Positions 7,497-16,274 of a DNA stretch of 64,000 nt are shown here, one piece after another. A program made the position numbers and the translations under genes. The stretch's first letter is position 1; the number at the start of each line of letters is the position of its first letter. The DNA is from Thermoplasmata archaeon (lineage in GTDB: Archaea > Thermoplasmatota > Thermoplasmata > Lutacidiplasmatales > UBA184), in contig JAKIWI010000009.1 in NCBI GenBank assembly GCA_022750115.1, positions 1 through 64,000 on the forward strand, written 5' to 3'. The notes under the pieces were generated by a model, which did no database searches, was not told where the DNA came from, and worked only from the letters and a program-made list of their open reading frames with translations.

Positions 7497-8429
7497 GTGA
7501 GCGGACCGAGCGTCACGATCCGGTGCGTTCGGTGCGGCCGGTTCCTGGTGGCCCCCGTGCCCCCGGGCCGCGACCCGGCGTGGTTTTCGTGTCCCCATTG
7601 CGGCCAGCCGGTCCCGGTCGTCGCGCCGCGGGACCCAGCCCCCTTGTTCTCGTGGGAAGTGTATCCGCACCTATACCCTCCGGCCAACCCGCCGCGAGTT
7701 CCCGGACCGGGGGTTGCGCGGCTCCTCGTCGCGCTCCTGCTCACGGCGACCGTCGTCCTCGGAGGCCTCGCGGGCGGGCTCGGGTGGGCGGGCGTCGCCT
7801 CCCTGCGCGCCGGCGGGTTCGCAGTCCATGGGGTTGTCGTCGACGCGACGGTGAGCGGCACCGCGCCGGCGGTCGGGGCCATCGTGAACCTGACGAGCGA
7901 GACCGGGATGACGGCGACCGTATTCACGGGCGCGGACGGGTCGTTCCTGTTCCCGAGCGTACCCGCGGGCGGGATCGCGATCAACATCACGCAGACGGGG
8001 TTCGGTCCGCTCCAGCTGCAGTTGTTCGCCTCGTCCGTCTACTCGTCGCCCGGGGTCGCGGGGACGCTGCACGTGGCGCTGGAGCCGGGACTTCCCGACA
8101 ACACGACGTACGAGTCGCTCACGCCGTTCGGCGACCTGAACGGATTCCTCACCAGCCTGTGGTCGTCCTCCGTGCTCCTGGCGTTCGGGGCGGTCGTCGC
8201 CGCGGTCGGGACGCTCGCCGCCTACCGGGACCGGCGGTTCCAGTTCGCGGTCGCGGGCGCGAGCGCCGCCGTGGCCGGACCGCTCGCTCCGGGACTCCTC
8301 GGGGTCACGACCGTGTTCCCGGTCGTCACCTGGTTCGCAGGACTCGTCGTGGCGTCGGGTGTGGTCGCGTTCGCGATCGCCGCGGTCCGTCTCGCGACCG
8401 TCGGCGCAACGCCGCCGAGCGGGGAGTAA
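7497..8429 (+). CDS. membrane protein with zinc ribbon and carboxypeptidase-regulatory-like domain
   Basis: About 310 residues. Residues 10-40 form a zinc ribbon (CVRCGRF and SCPHCGQ). A Pro-rich linker leads to a membrane helix (ARLLVALLLTATVVLGGLAG, about 75-95). A beta-sandwich domain follows (VHGVVVDATVSGTAPAVGAIV, GADGSFLFPSVPAG), of the kind often found in exported archaeal proteins. The C-terminus has three further hydrophobic segments. The domain order suggests a cytoplasmic ribbon, an external sandwich and a membrane anchor; function unknown. GTG 7497 gives the ribbon a short lead. Divergent from the DUF99 gene with about 33 bases between starts. Confidence 0.75.
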   Translation: MSGPSVTIRCVRCGRFLVAPVPPGRDPAWFSCPHCGQPVPVVAPRDPAPLFSWEVYPHLYPPANPPRVPGPGVARLLVALLLTATVVLGGLAGGLGWAGVASLRAGGFAVHGVVVDATVSGTAPAVGAIVNLTSETGMTATVFTGADGSFLFPSVPAGGIAINITQTGFGPLQLQLFASSVYSSPGVAGTLHVALEPGLPDNTTYESLTPFGDLNGFLTSLWSSSVLLAFGAVVAAVGTLAAYRDRRFQFAVAGASAAVAGPLAPGLLGVTTVFPVVTWFAGLVVASGVVAFAIAAVRLATVGATPPSGE

Positions 8430-8436
8430 GACCGCC

Positions 8437-8940
8437 CTACCGGGGCGTCCGACGGGCGTCGGGCGTGGTGCCCACGCGGTGGGGCGCGAGCGGGCGGCGG
8501 GTTCGGAAGCCTCCGTCGAGCCGATGGAAGAACCCGACCTCGGACTCTCCCCGGCGCCAGCAGAGGAAGACGACCTCCTGGTCCACGACGGCGTAGAAAT
8601 CGACGAGCCCGGCGTCAAGGTCCTTGATCTCGATGCCCTCGTCGTGGAGCGCGTGGACCTCCGCCTCGAGTTTGGAGCGGAGCGACTCGGATTCCTTGTC
8701 GAGCCGGTCGAGGAGCCCGCGGTCCGGATGATCCGGGGCGCGCACCTCGCCGCCCCAGAACGAGGTGAGGCGCTCGCACTCCGCGCTCACCGCCTGGAGC
8801 CGCACGGCCGAGGCGCGGACCCGGGCGAGCGTGCCTCGGAGACCCTCGAGGCGCTCGTTCGCCTCCGCGACGGTCCAGAACCGGGCGGGTTCTGGTGTCG
8901 GCAGGTCGTCGGTGGGGTCCCCCATCTTCTTGCCGTTCAA
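8437..8940 (-). CDS. DUF2203 family protein
   Basis: The protein has 167 residues. The N-terminal part is helical (FWTVAEANERLEGLRGTLARV and a long heptad-like stretch). The hallmark comes next: GIEIKDLDAGLVDFYAVVDQEVVFLCWRRGE, where GLVDF and LCWRxGE are the family signatures, then GFFHRLDGGF. The function of DUF2203 is unknown. Its ATG overlaps the stop of ilvA by four bases, so the two genes form an operon. The C-terminal 20 residues are Arg/Pro-rich. Confidence 0.85.
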   Translation of the reverse strand: MNGKKMGDPTDDLPTPEPARFWTVAEANERLEGLRGTLARVRASAVRLQAVSAECERLTSFWGGEVRAPDHPDRGLLDRLDKESESLRSKLEAEVHALHDEGIEIKDLDAGLVDFYAVVDQEVVFLCWRRGESEVGFFHRLDGGFRTRRPLAPHRVGTTPDARRTPR

Positions 8941-10241
8941 TCGATGCCCGGCAGTCTATTTACGGGTTCGCGGACCCCGGCGTTACCGTCGTCGGTGCGA
9001 CGGACGGCCCATCCCCGCTCCACGAAGCGGTCCACGATCTCCCGGCCGTGCTCCGCGTCGCGGACCTCGAGCTCCACCGCGATCGTGACATCCCGGGGGC
9101 CACGGGCCGCCGCGTCGCGGTCGTGAACGATGTGCCGGACGTTCGCGTTCGCCTCCGCGGCGACGGTCAGAAACTCCACGAGACGGCCCGGGGCGTCGGG
9201 CACGGAGGCGGTCAGCCGAAGCAGCCGCCCCTCGGCGGCGAGGCCGACGAACAGGACGCGGTCGATCAGGAACGGATCGAGGTTGCCGCCGCTGATCACC
9301 AGCACCGTCGGGCCGCCCTCGGCGAGGGCCGGGTCGGCGAGCAGCGCCGCGAGCGGGATCGCCCCCGCGCCCTCGGCGAGGACCTTCGCGTGCTCGAGAA
9401 GGAGGAAGCAGGCCCTCGCGATCGTACGGTCGTCGACGACGACGGACTTCGCCTGGTTCGCGAGGAGGAGGCGGAGCGGGAGGTTGCCGACGTGCCGGGT
9501 GGCGAGTCCGTCGGCGAACGTCGCCGGCCGGCCTCCGACGACGACGCGACCCTCCGAGAGCGACGCGCGGAGCGTGTCGGAGCCCTGCGGCTGGGTGCAG
9601 ATGATCTCGACGTCGGGTTTGAGCCCGCGGGCCCCGACGGCGATGCCCGCGGCGAGACCGCCCCCCCCGACGCCGACGATGATGCGGCGGACGGCGGGGA
9701 GGTCCTCGACGATCTCGAGGCCGACGGTCCCCTGGCCCGCGATGACGGCCGCGTCGTCGAACGCCGGGATGTACGTGAGGCCCTCCGACGAGACGCGGCG
9801 CAGCGCCTCCTCGTTCGCCTCGTCATAATCGGAGCCGAACAGGACGACCTTCGCCCCGAGCTCGCGCGTCGAGCGGACCTTGAGCGGCGATGCGGAGCGC
9901 GCCATGACGATGGTCGCCGGGATTCCCTTCGCGCGCGCTGCCCATGCGACGCCTTGCGCGTGATTGCCGGCCGACGCGGCGATCACACCGCGCTTCCCCT
10001 CCTCCGCCGTCAGGTGGGCGATCTTGTTCGTGGCGCCCCGGAGCTTGAACGCCCCGGTCCGCTGGAGGTTCTCGAGCTTGAGGTAGATCCCTTTCGCGGC
10101 GATCCCGGGGAACTCCGGGGCCGGGATCATCGGGGTCCGATGAACCGTCCCCGCGATCTCGCGCGCCGCCCGTTGGACGTCCGCGAGGGTGACCATCGGG
10201 CCGCCGGACGCGCTCGACGCCGCGGCCCCCGGACCGGTCAT
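8937..10241 (-). CDS. ilvA: threonine ammonia-lyase with C-terminal ACT domain
   Basis: The enzyme is PLP-dependent and turns threonine into 2-oxobutanoate and ammonia for isoleucine synthesis or threonine breakdown. Residues about 16-330 form the catalytic domain with the PLP lysine in TGAFKLRGA (Lys66), the AGNHAQG loop and the phosphate-binding GVGGGGLAAG. Residues about 340-425 form an ACT domain (RLTASVPDAPGRLVEFL), as in the biodegradative/CTN-type enzyme, so allosteric control is likely. ATG 10241 gives 434 residues; ATG 10196 starts nearer the conserved region (VTLADVQRAAREI) and is a good alternative. A TATA-like GTTATGC lies at 10266-10272 on the minus strand. Confidence 0.93.
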   Translation of the reverse strand: MTGPGAAASSASGGPMVTLADVQRAAREIAGTVHRTPMIPAPEFPGIAAKGIYLKLENLQRTGAFKLRGATNKIAHLTAEEGKRGVIAASAGNHAQGVAWAARAKGIPATIVMARSASPLKVRSTRELGAKVVLFGSDYDEANEEALRRVSSEGLTYIPAFDDAAVIAGQGTVGLEIVEDLPAVRRIIVGVGGGGLAAGIAVGARGLKPDVEIICTQPQGSDTLRASLSEGRVVVGGRPATFADGLATRHVGNLPLRLLLANQAKSVVVDDRTIARACFLLLEHAKVLAEGAGAIPLAALLADPALAEGGPTVLVISGGNLDPFLIDRVLFVGLAAEGRLLRLTASVPDAPGRLVEFLTVAAEANANVRHIVHDRDAAARGPRDVTIAVELEVRDAEHGREIVDRFVERGWAVRRTDDGNAGVREPVNRLPGID

Positions 10242-10395
10242 CGGCCGTTCGGACGGGGATTCCGGGCATAACGCTTCGCGTGCCGCGGGCCGCCGCCTCC
10301 TCTACGCGCGCGTTCGGAGCGCGCGGGCGGCCGCGGCCGTTCTCCGTCGAAAAACGCGTTCTCCGACGGCCCGTCGACGTTCCAACTTGCCAGCC

Positions 10396-10404
10396 GTTAT
10401 ATAG
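10396..10404 (+). promoter_or_regulatory. TATA box of the ribosomal protein array
   Basis: GTTATATAG stands out in GC-rich surroundings 49-57 bases before the L3 ATG. Transcription would start near 10427, leaving a leader of about 25 bases. Because the next genes are tightly coupled, this promoter may serve most of the array. Confidence 0.7.
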
Positions 10405-10452
10405 GGCACCTTTCTCCCCCGGCCCCACCGAGGCAGAGCCTCTTTCCGATCG

Positions 10453-11454
10453 ATGGCGCGTCGTCACCGACCCCGCCGCGGGTCACTAGGATTCTCGCCC
10501 CGCGTCCGGGCCGCACGGCCCGTCCCACGGATCCGCTCGTGGCCCGCGGGGCCGAAGCAGCCGGCGCTCGAAGGGTTCGCGGGCTTCAAAGTCGGCATGA
10601 CGCACGCCTTCATGGTCGATTACCGAAAGCGGTCGACGACCGCTGGCCAGGAGGTCTCCGTGCCGGTCACCGTCGTCGAGGTGCCGCCGATCCGCATCGT
10701 CGCGGCTCGCCTCTACCAGCGCGATCCGTACGGCATGCGCGTCGTCTCCGAGGTCTGGGGGGACGCCCCCTCGGACGACCTCGACCGAAAGATTCCCACC
10801 CATCCGCCATCGACCCCCGAACGACGCGCCGAATTCTCGAACACCCCGGGCACCGAGGTCCGCCTCGTGGTCTTCACGCAGCCCTCGCTCGTGACGGGCG
10901 TGCCGTCGAAGACCCCCTCGATCTTCGAGGTGCGCGTCTCGGGAGAAAAGTTCGAGGAGCGCCGTGCCTTCGCCCTCGCACAGCTCGGCAAGGAGCTCAC
11001 CGTCGACCAGCTCGCGAAGGAAGGAGAGTTCCTCGACGTCCTCGGGGTCACGAAGGGAAAGGGCTTCCAGGGCCACACCAAGCGATGGGGCGTCAAGCTC
11101 CAACCCCGCAAGAACTCCAAGCACCGCCGCATGATCGGCACGCTCGGTCCCCACAACCCGAGCTTCGTCACCTACCGGATCCCCCAGGCCGGCCAACAGG
11201 GCTACCATCGCCGCACGATCTACAACATGCGCGTCCTTCGCGTCGTGAAGGACCCGCGCACCGAACCGATCTCCCCCGCCGGTGGCTTCCACCACTACGG
11301 CGAGGTCCGCGCCGGCTGCATCGTTCTCCACGGCTCGCTCCCCGGCCCCGCCAAGCGGCTCCTGCGCTTCCGCCTCCCGATGCGGAGCCACGTCGCGGCC
11401 GTCGAGAAGGTCGACATCCGGTACTTCAGCACCCGGTCGAAGCAGGGCGGATGA
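10453..11454 (+). CDS. rpl3: 50S ribosomal protein L3 (uL3)
   Basis: The protein has 333 residues, the usual archaeal length. The conserved start (RRHRPRRGSLGFSPRVRA) follows the ATG directly. GFAGFKVGMTHAF and the loop reaching the peptidyl-transferase centre (GVTKGKGFQGHTKRWG, KHRRMIGTLGP) are present. It is an early assembly protein of the large subunit. It is the first gene of the array, 49 bases after the TATA box. Its stop overlaps the L4 start (ATGA). Confidence 0.98.
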   Translation: MARRHRPRRGSLGFSPRVRAARPVPRIRSWPAGPKQPALEGFAGFKVGMTHAFMVDYRKRSTTAGQEVSVPVTVVEVPPIRIVAARLYQRDPYGMRVVSEVWGDAPSDDLDRKIPTHPPSTPERRAEFSNTPGTEVRLVVFTQPSLVTGVPSKTPSIFEVRVSGEKFEERRAFALAQLGKELTVDQLAKEGEFLDVLGVTKGKGFQGHTKRWGVKLQPRKNSKHRRMIGTLGPHNPSFVTYRIPQAGQQGYHRRTIYNMRVLRVVKDPRTEPISPAGGFHHYGEVRAGCIVLHGSLPGPAKRLLRFRLPMRSHVAAVEKVDIRYFSTRSKQGG

Positions 11455-12281
11455 GCGCGGACGCGACGAAGGGGGCCGACGCCCCCACGGAACCGCACAC
11501 GCCGCGCCACCGCGTGCACCTCCTCAACCTCCAGGGGAAGGCCGGCGAGATGGTCTCGCTCCCCCTCGCGTTCTCCTCCCCCATCCGGCTCGACCTGATC
11601 CGCCGGGCCGTCGTCGCCTCGCGCTCCCATCGGATCCAGCCCCACGGGACGTCGCTCACGGCGGGGCGCCGCCACTCCGTCCGGTGGTCCGGCAAGGGGA
11701 AGGGCGTCGCCCGAACGCCCCGACTCATGGACAGCATGATCGGGGCGCAGGCCCCCAACACCGTCGGAGGCGGGGCCGCCCACCCCCCGAAGGTCAACAC
11801 GATCTGGGCGAAGAAGATCAACCGCAACGAGCGCCAGGCCGCGTTCGCCGCCGCGCTCGCGGCGACGCGCGAGACCCAACTCGCGAAGGGGCGCGGCCAC
11901 CGGGTCCCCGACGGGCTTCACCTCCCGGTCGTGCTCGAGAGCGCGATCGAAGCGATCGCGACGACCGCCGACGCCCGTTCGCTCCTCGCGAAGCTGAAGC
12001 TGTGGGACGACGTCGACCGCGCCCAGGCGGGGGTCCACGTCCGCGCCGGGCGCGGAAAGCGCCGCGGCCGCTTCCGCCGCCAGCCGAAGAGCCTCCTGTT
12101 CGTCACGAGCGCCCCCGGGAAGGCGCGCGGGTTCCGTAACCTCCCGGGCGTCGACGTGGTCGATGTCGGCCGGCTCGGCCCCGAGGACCTCGCTCCGGGC
12201 GGCGACCCGGGCCGATTGACGGTCTACTCGCTCGCGGCCGTCGAGAAGCTCACGCTGCGCCTCGAGGGGGTCGCGGCATGA
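11451..12281 (+). CDS. rpl4: 50S ribosomal protein L4 (uL4)
   Basis: The protein has 276 residues. The exit-tunnel loop is recognisable (RWSGKGKGVARTPR followed by GAQAPNTVGGGAAHPPK), as is the motif WAKKINRNERQAAFAAAL. The first 18 residues are an acidic/Pro tail not needed for the fold. It binds 23S rRNA domain I and lines the peptide exit tunnel. Start ATG 11451 overlaps the L3 stop, and the end overlaps the L23 start, so translation is probably coupled. Confidence 0.97.
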   Translation: MSADATKGADAPTEPHTPRHRVHLLNLQGKAGEMVSLPLAFSSPIRLDLIRRAVVASRSHRIQPHGTSLTAGRRHSVRWSGKGKGVARTPRLMDSMIGAQAPNTVGGGAAHPPKVNTIWAKKINRNERQAAFAAALAATRETQLAKGRGHRVPDGLHLPVVLESAIEAIATTADARSLLAKLKLWDDVDRAQAGVHVRAGRGKRRGRFRRQPKSLLFVTSAPGKARGFRNLPGVDVVDVGRLGPEDLAPGGDPGRLTVYSLAAVEKLTLRLEGVAA

Positions 12282-12544
12282 CGACGAACCTGCGCCACCG
12301 GATCATCCTCCACGCCTACGTCACCGAAAAGTCGATGGACGAGATGGAGCGGATGAACAAGCTCGAGTTCATGGTCGACCGGCGGGCGACGCGCGCCGAG
12401 ATCCGCCGCGCCATCGAGGGTCTCTACAACTGCAAGGTTGCCAAGGTCAACGTCAAGATCGTGCAATCCGGAAAGATCGCGACCGTCAAGTTCGCCCCGC
12501 CGTACTCGGCAGAGGACATCGGCGGCCGCGCCGGGGTGTTCTGA
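12278..12544 (+). CDS. rpl23: 50S ribosomal protein L23 (uL23)
   Basis: 88 residues, typical for archaea. The signature TEKSMDEMERMNKLEFMVD at the N-terminus is followed by RAEIRRAIEGLYNCKVAKVNV. L23 sits at the tunnel exit and is the docking site for SRP and SecY. Its ATG overlaps the L4 stop by four bases and its stop overlaps the L2 start by one base. Confidence 0.97.
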   Translation: MTTNLRHRIILHAYVTEKSMDEMERMNKLEFMVDRRATRAEIRRAIEGLYNCKVAKVNVKIVQSGKIATVKFAPPYSAEDIGGRAGVF

Positions 12545-13269
12545 TGGGCAAACGCATCATCTCCCGACGCCGCGGCGCCGGCACCGGACCGTACCGGTCC
12601 CCGAGCCACCGCCACCACGGGGCGGTCATCCACCCGTCCCCGTCGATCTCCGGCGAGGCGAAGGTCGTCGACCTCCGTCAGGCCCCGGGTCGCAGCGCCC
12701 CCGTGGCGCTCGTCCGGACCTCCGAGGGCGTCGAGATCCGGCTGCTCGCGTCCGCGGGCCTCAGCACGGGCGACTCCGTGTCGCTCCACGCGGGACCGGT
12801 CGTTCGTGGCAGCGTCCTCTCGCTCTCGAACATCCCGGACGGGACGCTCGTCTCGAACCTCGAGGTCAACCCCTTCGACGGTGGCCGCCTCGTCCGCGCG
12901 GCCGGCACGAGCGCGCTCGTCGTCGCCCACACCGATCGCGAGGTGACGATCCAGCTCCCCTCGGGCCGCTTCAAGACGTTCCTGCCGACGTGCCGGGCCC
13001 AGATCGGGACGGTCGGCGGCGGCGGTCGCCTCGAGCGCCCGATCATCAAGGCCGGCAAGAAGGTGAACTTCTACCACACGCTCTCCAAGCCCGCGTTCAA
13101 GGTCCGCGGGGTCGCGATGAACCCCGTCAACCACCCGCACGGCGGCGGCGCCCACCAGCACGTCGGTCGGCCCAGCACCGTCAGTTCCGGCACCTGGCCG
13201 GGCGCAAAGGTTGGACGATTCTCCCGGTCCCAACGCCGAAAGCGCCTCGGGCGCGGAGGGGGTCGCTAG
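12544..13269 (+). CDS. rpl2: 50S ribosomal protein L2 (uL2)
   Basis: 241 residues, normal for archaea. It begins MGKRIISRRRGAGTGPYRSPSHR. The C-terminal motif near the peptidyl-transferase centre is intact (VAMNPVNHPHGGGAHQHVG), with the conserved His of HPHGGG. The protein joins the subunits and supports peptidyl transfer. It is followed 3 bases later by S19. Confidence 0.98.
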   Translation: MGKRIISRRRGAGTGPYRSPSHRHHGAVIHPSPSISGEAKVVDLRQAPGRSAPVALVRTSEGVEIRLLASAGLSTGDSVSLHAGPVVRGSVLSLSNIPDGTLVSNLEVNPFDGGRLVRAAGTSALVVAHTDREVTIQLPSGRFKTFLPTCRAQIGTVGGGGRLERPIIKAGKKVNFYHTLSKPAFKVRGVAMNPVNHPHGGGAHQHVGRPSTVSSGTWPGAKVGRFSRSQRRKRLGRGGGR

Positions 13270-13272
13270 GCG

Positions 13273-13698
13273 ATGCCGAAGGGTCGGAAGGCGAAGAAGG
13301 TCGAGGTCCGCCGCAAGAAGGAGTTCACGCTCCGCGGCCGGACGCTCCCCGAGCTCAAGGAGCTCCCGATCAGCGAGCTCGCGAAGCTGCTGGGTTCGCG
13401 CGCGAAGCGCTCGATCCGCCGCGGGTTCAACATCGAGACGTCGACGTTCTTCGAGAAGATGCGGACGTCGGAGTCCGGCAAGGTCGTCCGCACCCACGCC
13501 CGCGACGCCCTCGTGCTGCCCGACCACGTCGGACGGCGCGTTGCGATCCACACGGGGAAGGAGTTCAAGGAGCTCGAGGTCCGGCCCGAGATGATCGGCC
13601 ACTTCTACGGCGAGTTCGCCCTCACCCGACGGTTCGAGAAGCACTCCGGTCCGGGCGTCGGCGCGACGCGCTCGTCGAAGTTCATGCCGCTGAAGTAG
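13273..13698 (+). CDS. rps19: 30S ribosomal protein S19 (uS19)
   Basis: 141 residues, the archaeal length. The core is typical: SIRRGFNIETSTFFEKM, VRTHARDALVLPDHVGRRVAIHTGKEF, and a C-terminal IGHFYGEFALTRRF. S19 contacts 16S rRNA in the head of the small subunit. A short Lys-rich N-terminus (PKGRKAKKVEVRRKKEF) precedes the core. ATG 13273 lies 3 bases after the L2 stop. Confidence 0.97.
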   Translation: MPKGRKAKKVEVRRKKEFTLRGRTLPELKELPISELAKLLGSRAKRSIRRGFNIETSTFFEKMRTSESGKVVRTHARDALVLPDHVGRRVAIHTGKEFKELEVRPEMIGHFYGEFALTRRFEKHSGPGVGATRSSKFMPLK

Positions 13699-13711
13699 GC
13701 AGAGAGTTCGG

Positions 13712-14164
13712 ATGCGGGGCTACACCTACCAGGGCGAGGGGACCGACGAGGTCGCCCGGGCGCGCGCGATCGAGCTCCCGATGTCGCCGAAGAAGACCTA
13801 CGAGGTCATGAACGCCATCCGGGGCCTCGCGCTCGCGAAGGCGAAGTCGCTGCTCGAGGACGTCATCGAGGAGCGCCGCGCCATCCCGTTCCGTCGCTAC
13901 AATCAAGAGACCGCCCACAAGCGCGGCGTCGGTCCGGGCCGCTACCCCAAGAAGGTCGCGCGCTCCGTCCTCCAGATCCTCCAGAACGCGGAGGCGAACG
14001 CCGAGTACGAAGGGATCGACACCGAGGACCTCGTCGTCCGCGTCGCCGCGTGCGCGCGCGGCCGCATCCGCAAGGCGAATATGCCGAGGGCGCACGGCCG
14101 CGCCACGGCGTGGAACGAGCAGACCACCAACGTCGAGATCGTCCTCGCCGAGCGGGGAGCCTAG
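13712..14164 (+). CDS. rpl22: 50S ribosomal protein L22 (uL22)
   Basis: 150 residues. The archaeal N-terminus MRGYTYQGEGTDEVARARA is followed by MSPKKTYEVMNAIRGL and the beta-hairpin that reaches into the exit tunnel (RAHGRATAWNEQTTNVEIVL). The ATG is 13 bases after the S19 stop with a GAGAG-type ribosome-binding motif before it. One base separates it from S3. Confidence 0.97.
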   Translation: MRGYTYQGEGTDEVARARAIELPMSPKKTYEVMNAIRGLALAKAKSLLEDVIEERRAIPFRRYNQETAHKRGVGPGRYPKKVARSVLQILQNAEANAEYEGIDTEDLVVRVAACARGRIRKANMPRAHGRATAWNEQTTNVEIVLAERGA

Positions 14165-14165
14165 G

Positions 14166-14882
14166 ATGGCGAGCGAGCGCCGCGTCATCCGGGAGGCGAC
14201 CCGCCGGGTCCTGCTCAAGGACTACCTGGTCGCCGAGAGCGCGCGCGCCGGCTTCGGCGGGCTCGACATCCAGCGCACCCCGATGGGGACGCGCGTCACG
14301 TTGATCTGCGAGCGGCCCGGCATCCTGATCGGCCGCCGCGGCGAACTCATCAAGCAGCTCACGCAGGACATCAAGGACCGATTCGACCTCGACAACCCGC
14401 AGATCGAGGTCCAGGAGGAGCGGCAGCCGTCGCTCAACGCCCAGCTGATGGCCGAGAAGCTCGCGAGCACGCTGGAACGCGGCTGGCACTTCCGCCGCGC
14501 CGGCCACTCGACGGTCCGGCGGATCATGGAGTCCGGCGCCCGCGGCTGCCAGGTGATCCTCTCGGGCAAGCTGACGGGCGAGCGGCACCGGACGGAGCGG
14601 TTCAAGGCCGGGACGATCAAGTACTGCGGCGAGGCCGTGCACCTCTGGATGGGGAAGGGGTTCTACCAGGCTCGCCTGAAGCCCGGCGTCATCGGCGTCA
14701 CCGTCTGGATCATGAAGCCGAACGCGAAGCTCCCCGACGAGATCCACGTCCTCGGCGTCGTCGCGCCCGCGGCCCCGGCGCCGCCGGAGCAACTGCCCCC
14801 GCTGGAGCCGGCCGAAGCGGCCGTCGCCGAGCTGCCCCCCGACGTCCCGATCGCGCTCCCTCCCGAGGGCCCGACCCCGTGA
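14166..14882 (+). CDS. rps3: 30S ribosomal protein S3 (uS3)
   Basis: 238 residues. An N-terminal KH domain with ERPGILIGRRGELIKQL (GxxG loop GRRG) is followed by the S3 C-terminal domain with RRIMESGARGCQVILSGKLTGER. About 45 C-terminal residues rich in Pro, Ala and Glu look disordered, as in several archaeal S3 proteins. S3 sits at the mRNA entry channel. The end overlaps the GTG of L29. Confidence 0.97.
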   Translation: MASERRVIREATRRVLLKDYLVAESARAGFGGLDIQRTPMGTRVTLICERPGILIGRRGELIKQLTQDIKDRFDLDNPQIEVQEERQPSLNAQLMAEKLASTLERGWHFRRAGHSTVRRIMESGARGCQVILSGKLTGERHRTERFKAGTIKYCGEAVHLWMGKGFYQARLKPGVIGVTVWIMKPNAKLPDEIHVLGVVAPAAPAPPEQLPPLEPAEAAVAELPPDVPIALPPEGPTP

Positions 14883-15109
14883 CGCTGCTCCGGATGAAGG
14901 ACCTCCGCGCCCTCGGCGACGAGGAGCTCAACACCAAGATCGCCCAGATCGAGAACGACCTGCTCCGCGAGCGCGGCATCGCGGCGATGGGTGGCGCCCC
15001 GCCGAGCCCGGGCCGCATGCGAGCGCTTCGGACCAACGTCGCCCGCGCGCTCACCGTCCTCGGCGAGCATGAGCGGGCCGCTCTCGCCCAGCCCACCAAG
15101 AGCCGATAG
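14879..15109 (+). CDS. rpl29: 50S ribosomal protein L29 (uL29)
   Basis: 76 residues. The helical hairpin is recognisable from LRMKDLRALGDEELNTKIAQI and a C-terminal RMRALRTNVARALTVL, matching the RxxxARxLT motif of L29. It binds near the tunnel exit next to L23. GTG 14879 overlaps the S3 stop by four bases; this is the normal length for archaeal L29. Confidence 0.95.
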   Translation: MTLLRMKDLRALGDEELNTKIAQIENDLLRERGIAAMGGAPPSPGRMRALRTNVARALTVLGEHERAALAQPTKSR

Positions 15110-15118
15110 GGGAGCCGA

Positions 15119-15421
15119 ATGGACGCGCCGACCGACCGTTCCATCGACGCCCTCGCCGGCGAGATTCTCGGCGCTCCCGTCGATCTCACGCACCCGGGCC
15201 TTCACGGCCGCGTCGTCGGAACGCTGGTCGATGAGAGCCTCGGAATGTTCGTGGTTCGGATTCCGAGCGGCCGGACCGTCCGCGTACCGAAGGCCGGGTC
15301 CTCCGGCGTGATCTCCCTCGGCGGCCGTGAGATACCGTTATCTGGCGACCCTCTACGCGTCCGTCCCGAGGACCGCACGAAGCGGCTTTCGTTGCGGCAC
15401 CCCCGGGGAGGATCTCGATGA
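15119..15421 (+). CDS. rnp1: RNase P protein component 1 (Rpp29/Pop4)
   Basis: 100 residues. The Sm-like barrel is seen from [22 protein letters not shown] and [14 protein letters not shown] to [22 protein letters not shown]. Rnp1 is a protein subunit of the archaeal ribozyme that matures the 5' ends of tRNA. The gene lies between L29 and S17 in many archaea; the usual aIF1/SUI1 gene is not present beside it here. The stop overlaps the S17 ATG by four bases. Confidence 0.93.
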   Translation: MDAPTDRSIDALAGEILGAPVDLTHPGLHGRVVGTLVDESLGMFVVRIPSGRTVRVPKAGSSGVISLGGREIPLSGDPLRVRPEDRTKRLSLRHPRGGSR

Positions 15422-15873
15422 GTCCGGCCCGTCCTGCCCCGAAGAAGAAGGCAGGCCCCCGCGCGAAAGACATCGGCCTCGATGTGCGCGGACCGAAGGT
15501 GGCCTGCGACGACCATCACTGCCCGTTCCACGGACGGCTCCCCGTCCGCGGTCAGGTGATCGAGGGGACCGTCGTCTCCCTCGCGATGGAGAAGACCGCC
15601 GTCGTCGAGCGCACGCTGCTCCACTTCGTTCCCAAGTACGAGCGCTACGAGAAGCGCCGCCGCCGCTACCTCGCGCACAACCCGCCGTGCCTCAAGATCC
15701 CGCTCGGCCACCGCGTGCGGATCGCCGAGACCCGGCCGTTGTCGAAGCTCGTCTCGTTCTGCATCGTCGAGGACCTCGGGGAGGCCGCCATGCGGATCCG
15801 CGCCGAGGACGCCCTCGTCCCGTCCACGCCGGACGAAGAGACGGTCGTCCCGCCCGCCGGAGGGAGCGCATGA
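15418..15873 (+). CDS. rps17: 30S ribosomal protein S17 (uS17)
   Basis: 151 residues; about 35 N-terminal and 20 C-terminal residues lie outside the OB-fold core. The core has [44 protein letters not shown] and [24 protein letters not shown], as in archaeal S17. It binds 16S rRNA early in assembly. ATG 15418 overlaps the rnp1 stop and its own stop overlaps the L14 ATG. Confidence 0.97.
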   Translation: MSPARPAPKKKAGPRAKDIGLDVRGPKVACDDHHCPFHGRLPVRGQVIEGTVVSLAMEKTAVVERTLLHFVPKYERYEKRRRRYLAHNPPCLKIPLGHRVRIAETRPLSKLVSFCIVEDLGEAAMRIRAEDALVPSTPDEETVVPPAGGSA

Positions 15874-16268
15874 AGGGCCTGCCGGGCCGCCGTGGCCGCG
15901 GGCTCCCGAAGGGCGCGCGCCTCGACTGCGTCGACAACACGGGCGCCAAGGTCGTCGAGATCATCGCCGTCAAGAACTGGCACGGGACGCACCGCCGCTA
16001 CCCGCGCGCCGGCATCGCCGACCTCGTGATCGTCTCCGTGAAGAAGGGGACGCCCGAGATGCGACGCCAGGTCCTGCAGGCGGTCATCGTCCGCATGCGC
16101 TACCCGATGCGGCGCGCCGACGGCACCCGCGTCCAGTTCGAGGACAACGCCGCCGTCATCACGACGGAGACCGGCGAGATGAAGGGAAGCCAGGTGAAGG
16201 GGCCCGTCGCGAAGGAGGCGGCGGAGCGGTGGCCGCGCATCGCCGCGGCGTCGTCGATCATCCTCTGA
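15870..16268 (+). CDS. rpl14: 50S ribosomal protein L14 (uL14)
   Basis: 132 residues. Signature elements are [48 protein letters not shown], and [37 protein letters not shown]14 contributes to the intersubunit bridge and the factor-binding face. ATG 15870 overlaps the S17 stop; a longer frame upstream is not conserved. Confidence 0.97.
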   Translation: MKGLPGRRGRGLPKGARLDCVDNTGAKVVEIIAVKNWHGTHRRYPRAGIADLVIVSVKKGTPEMRRQVLQAVIVRMRYPMRRADGTRVQFEDNAAVITTETGEMKGSQVKGPVAKEAAERWPRIAAASSIIL

Positions 16269-16274
16269 GGTAAC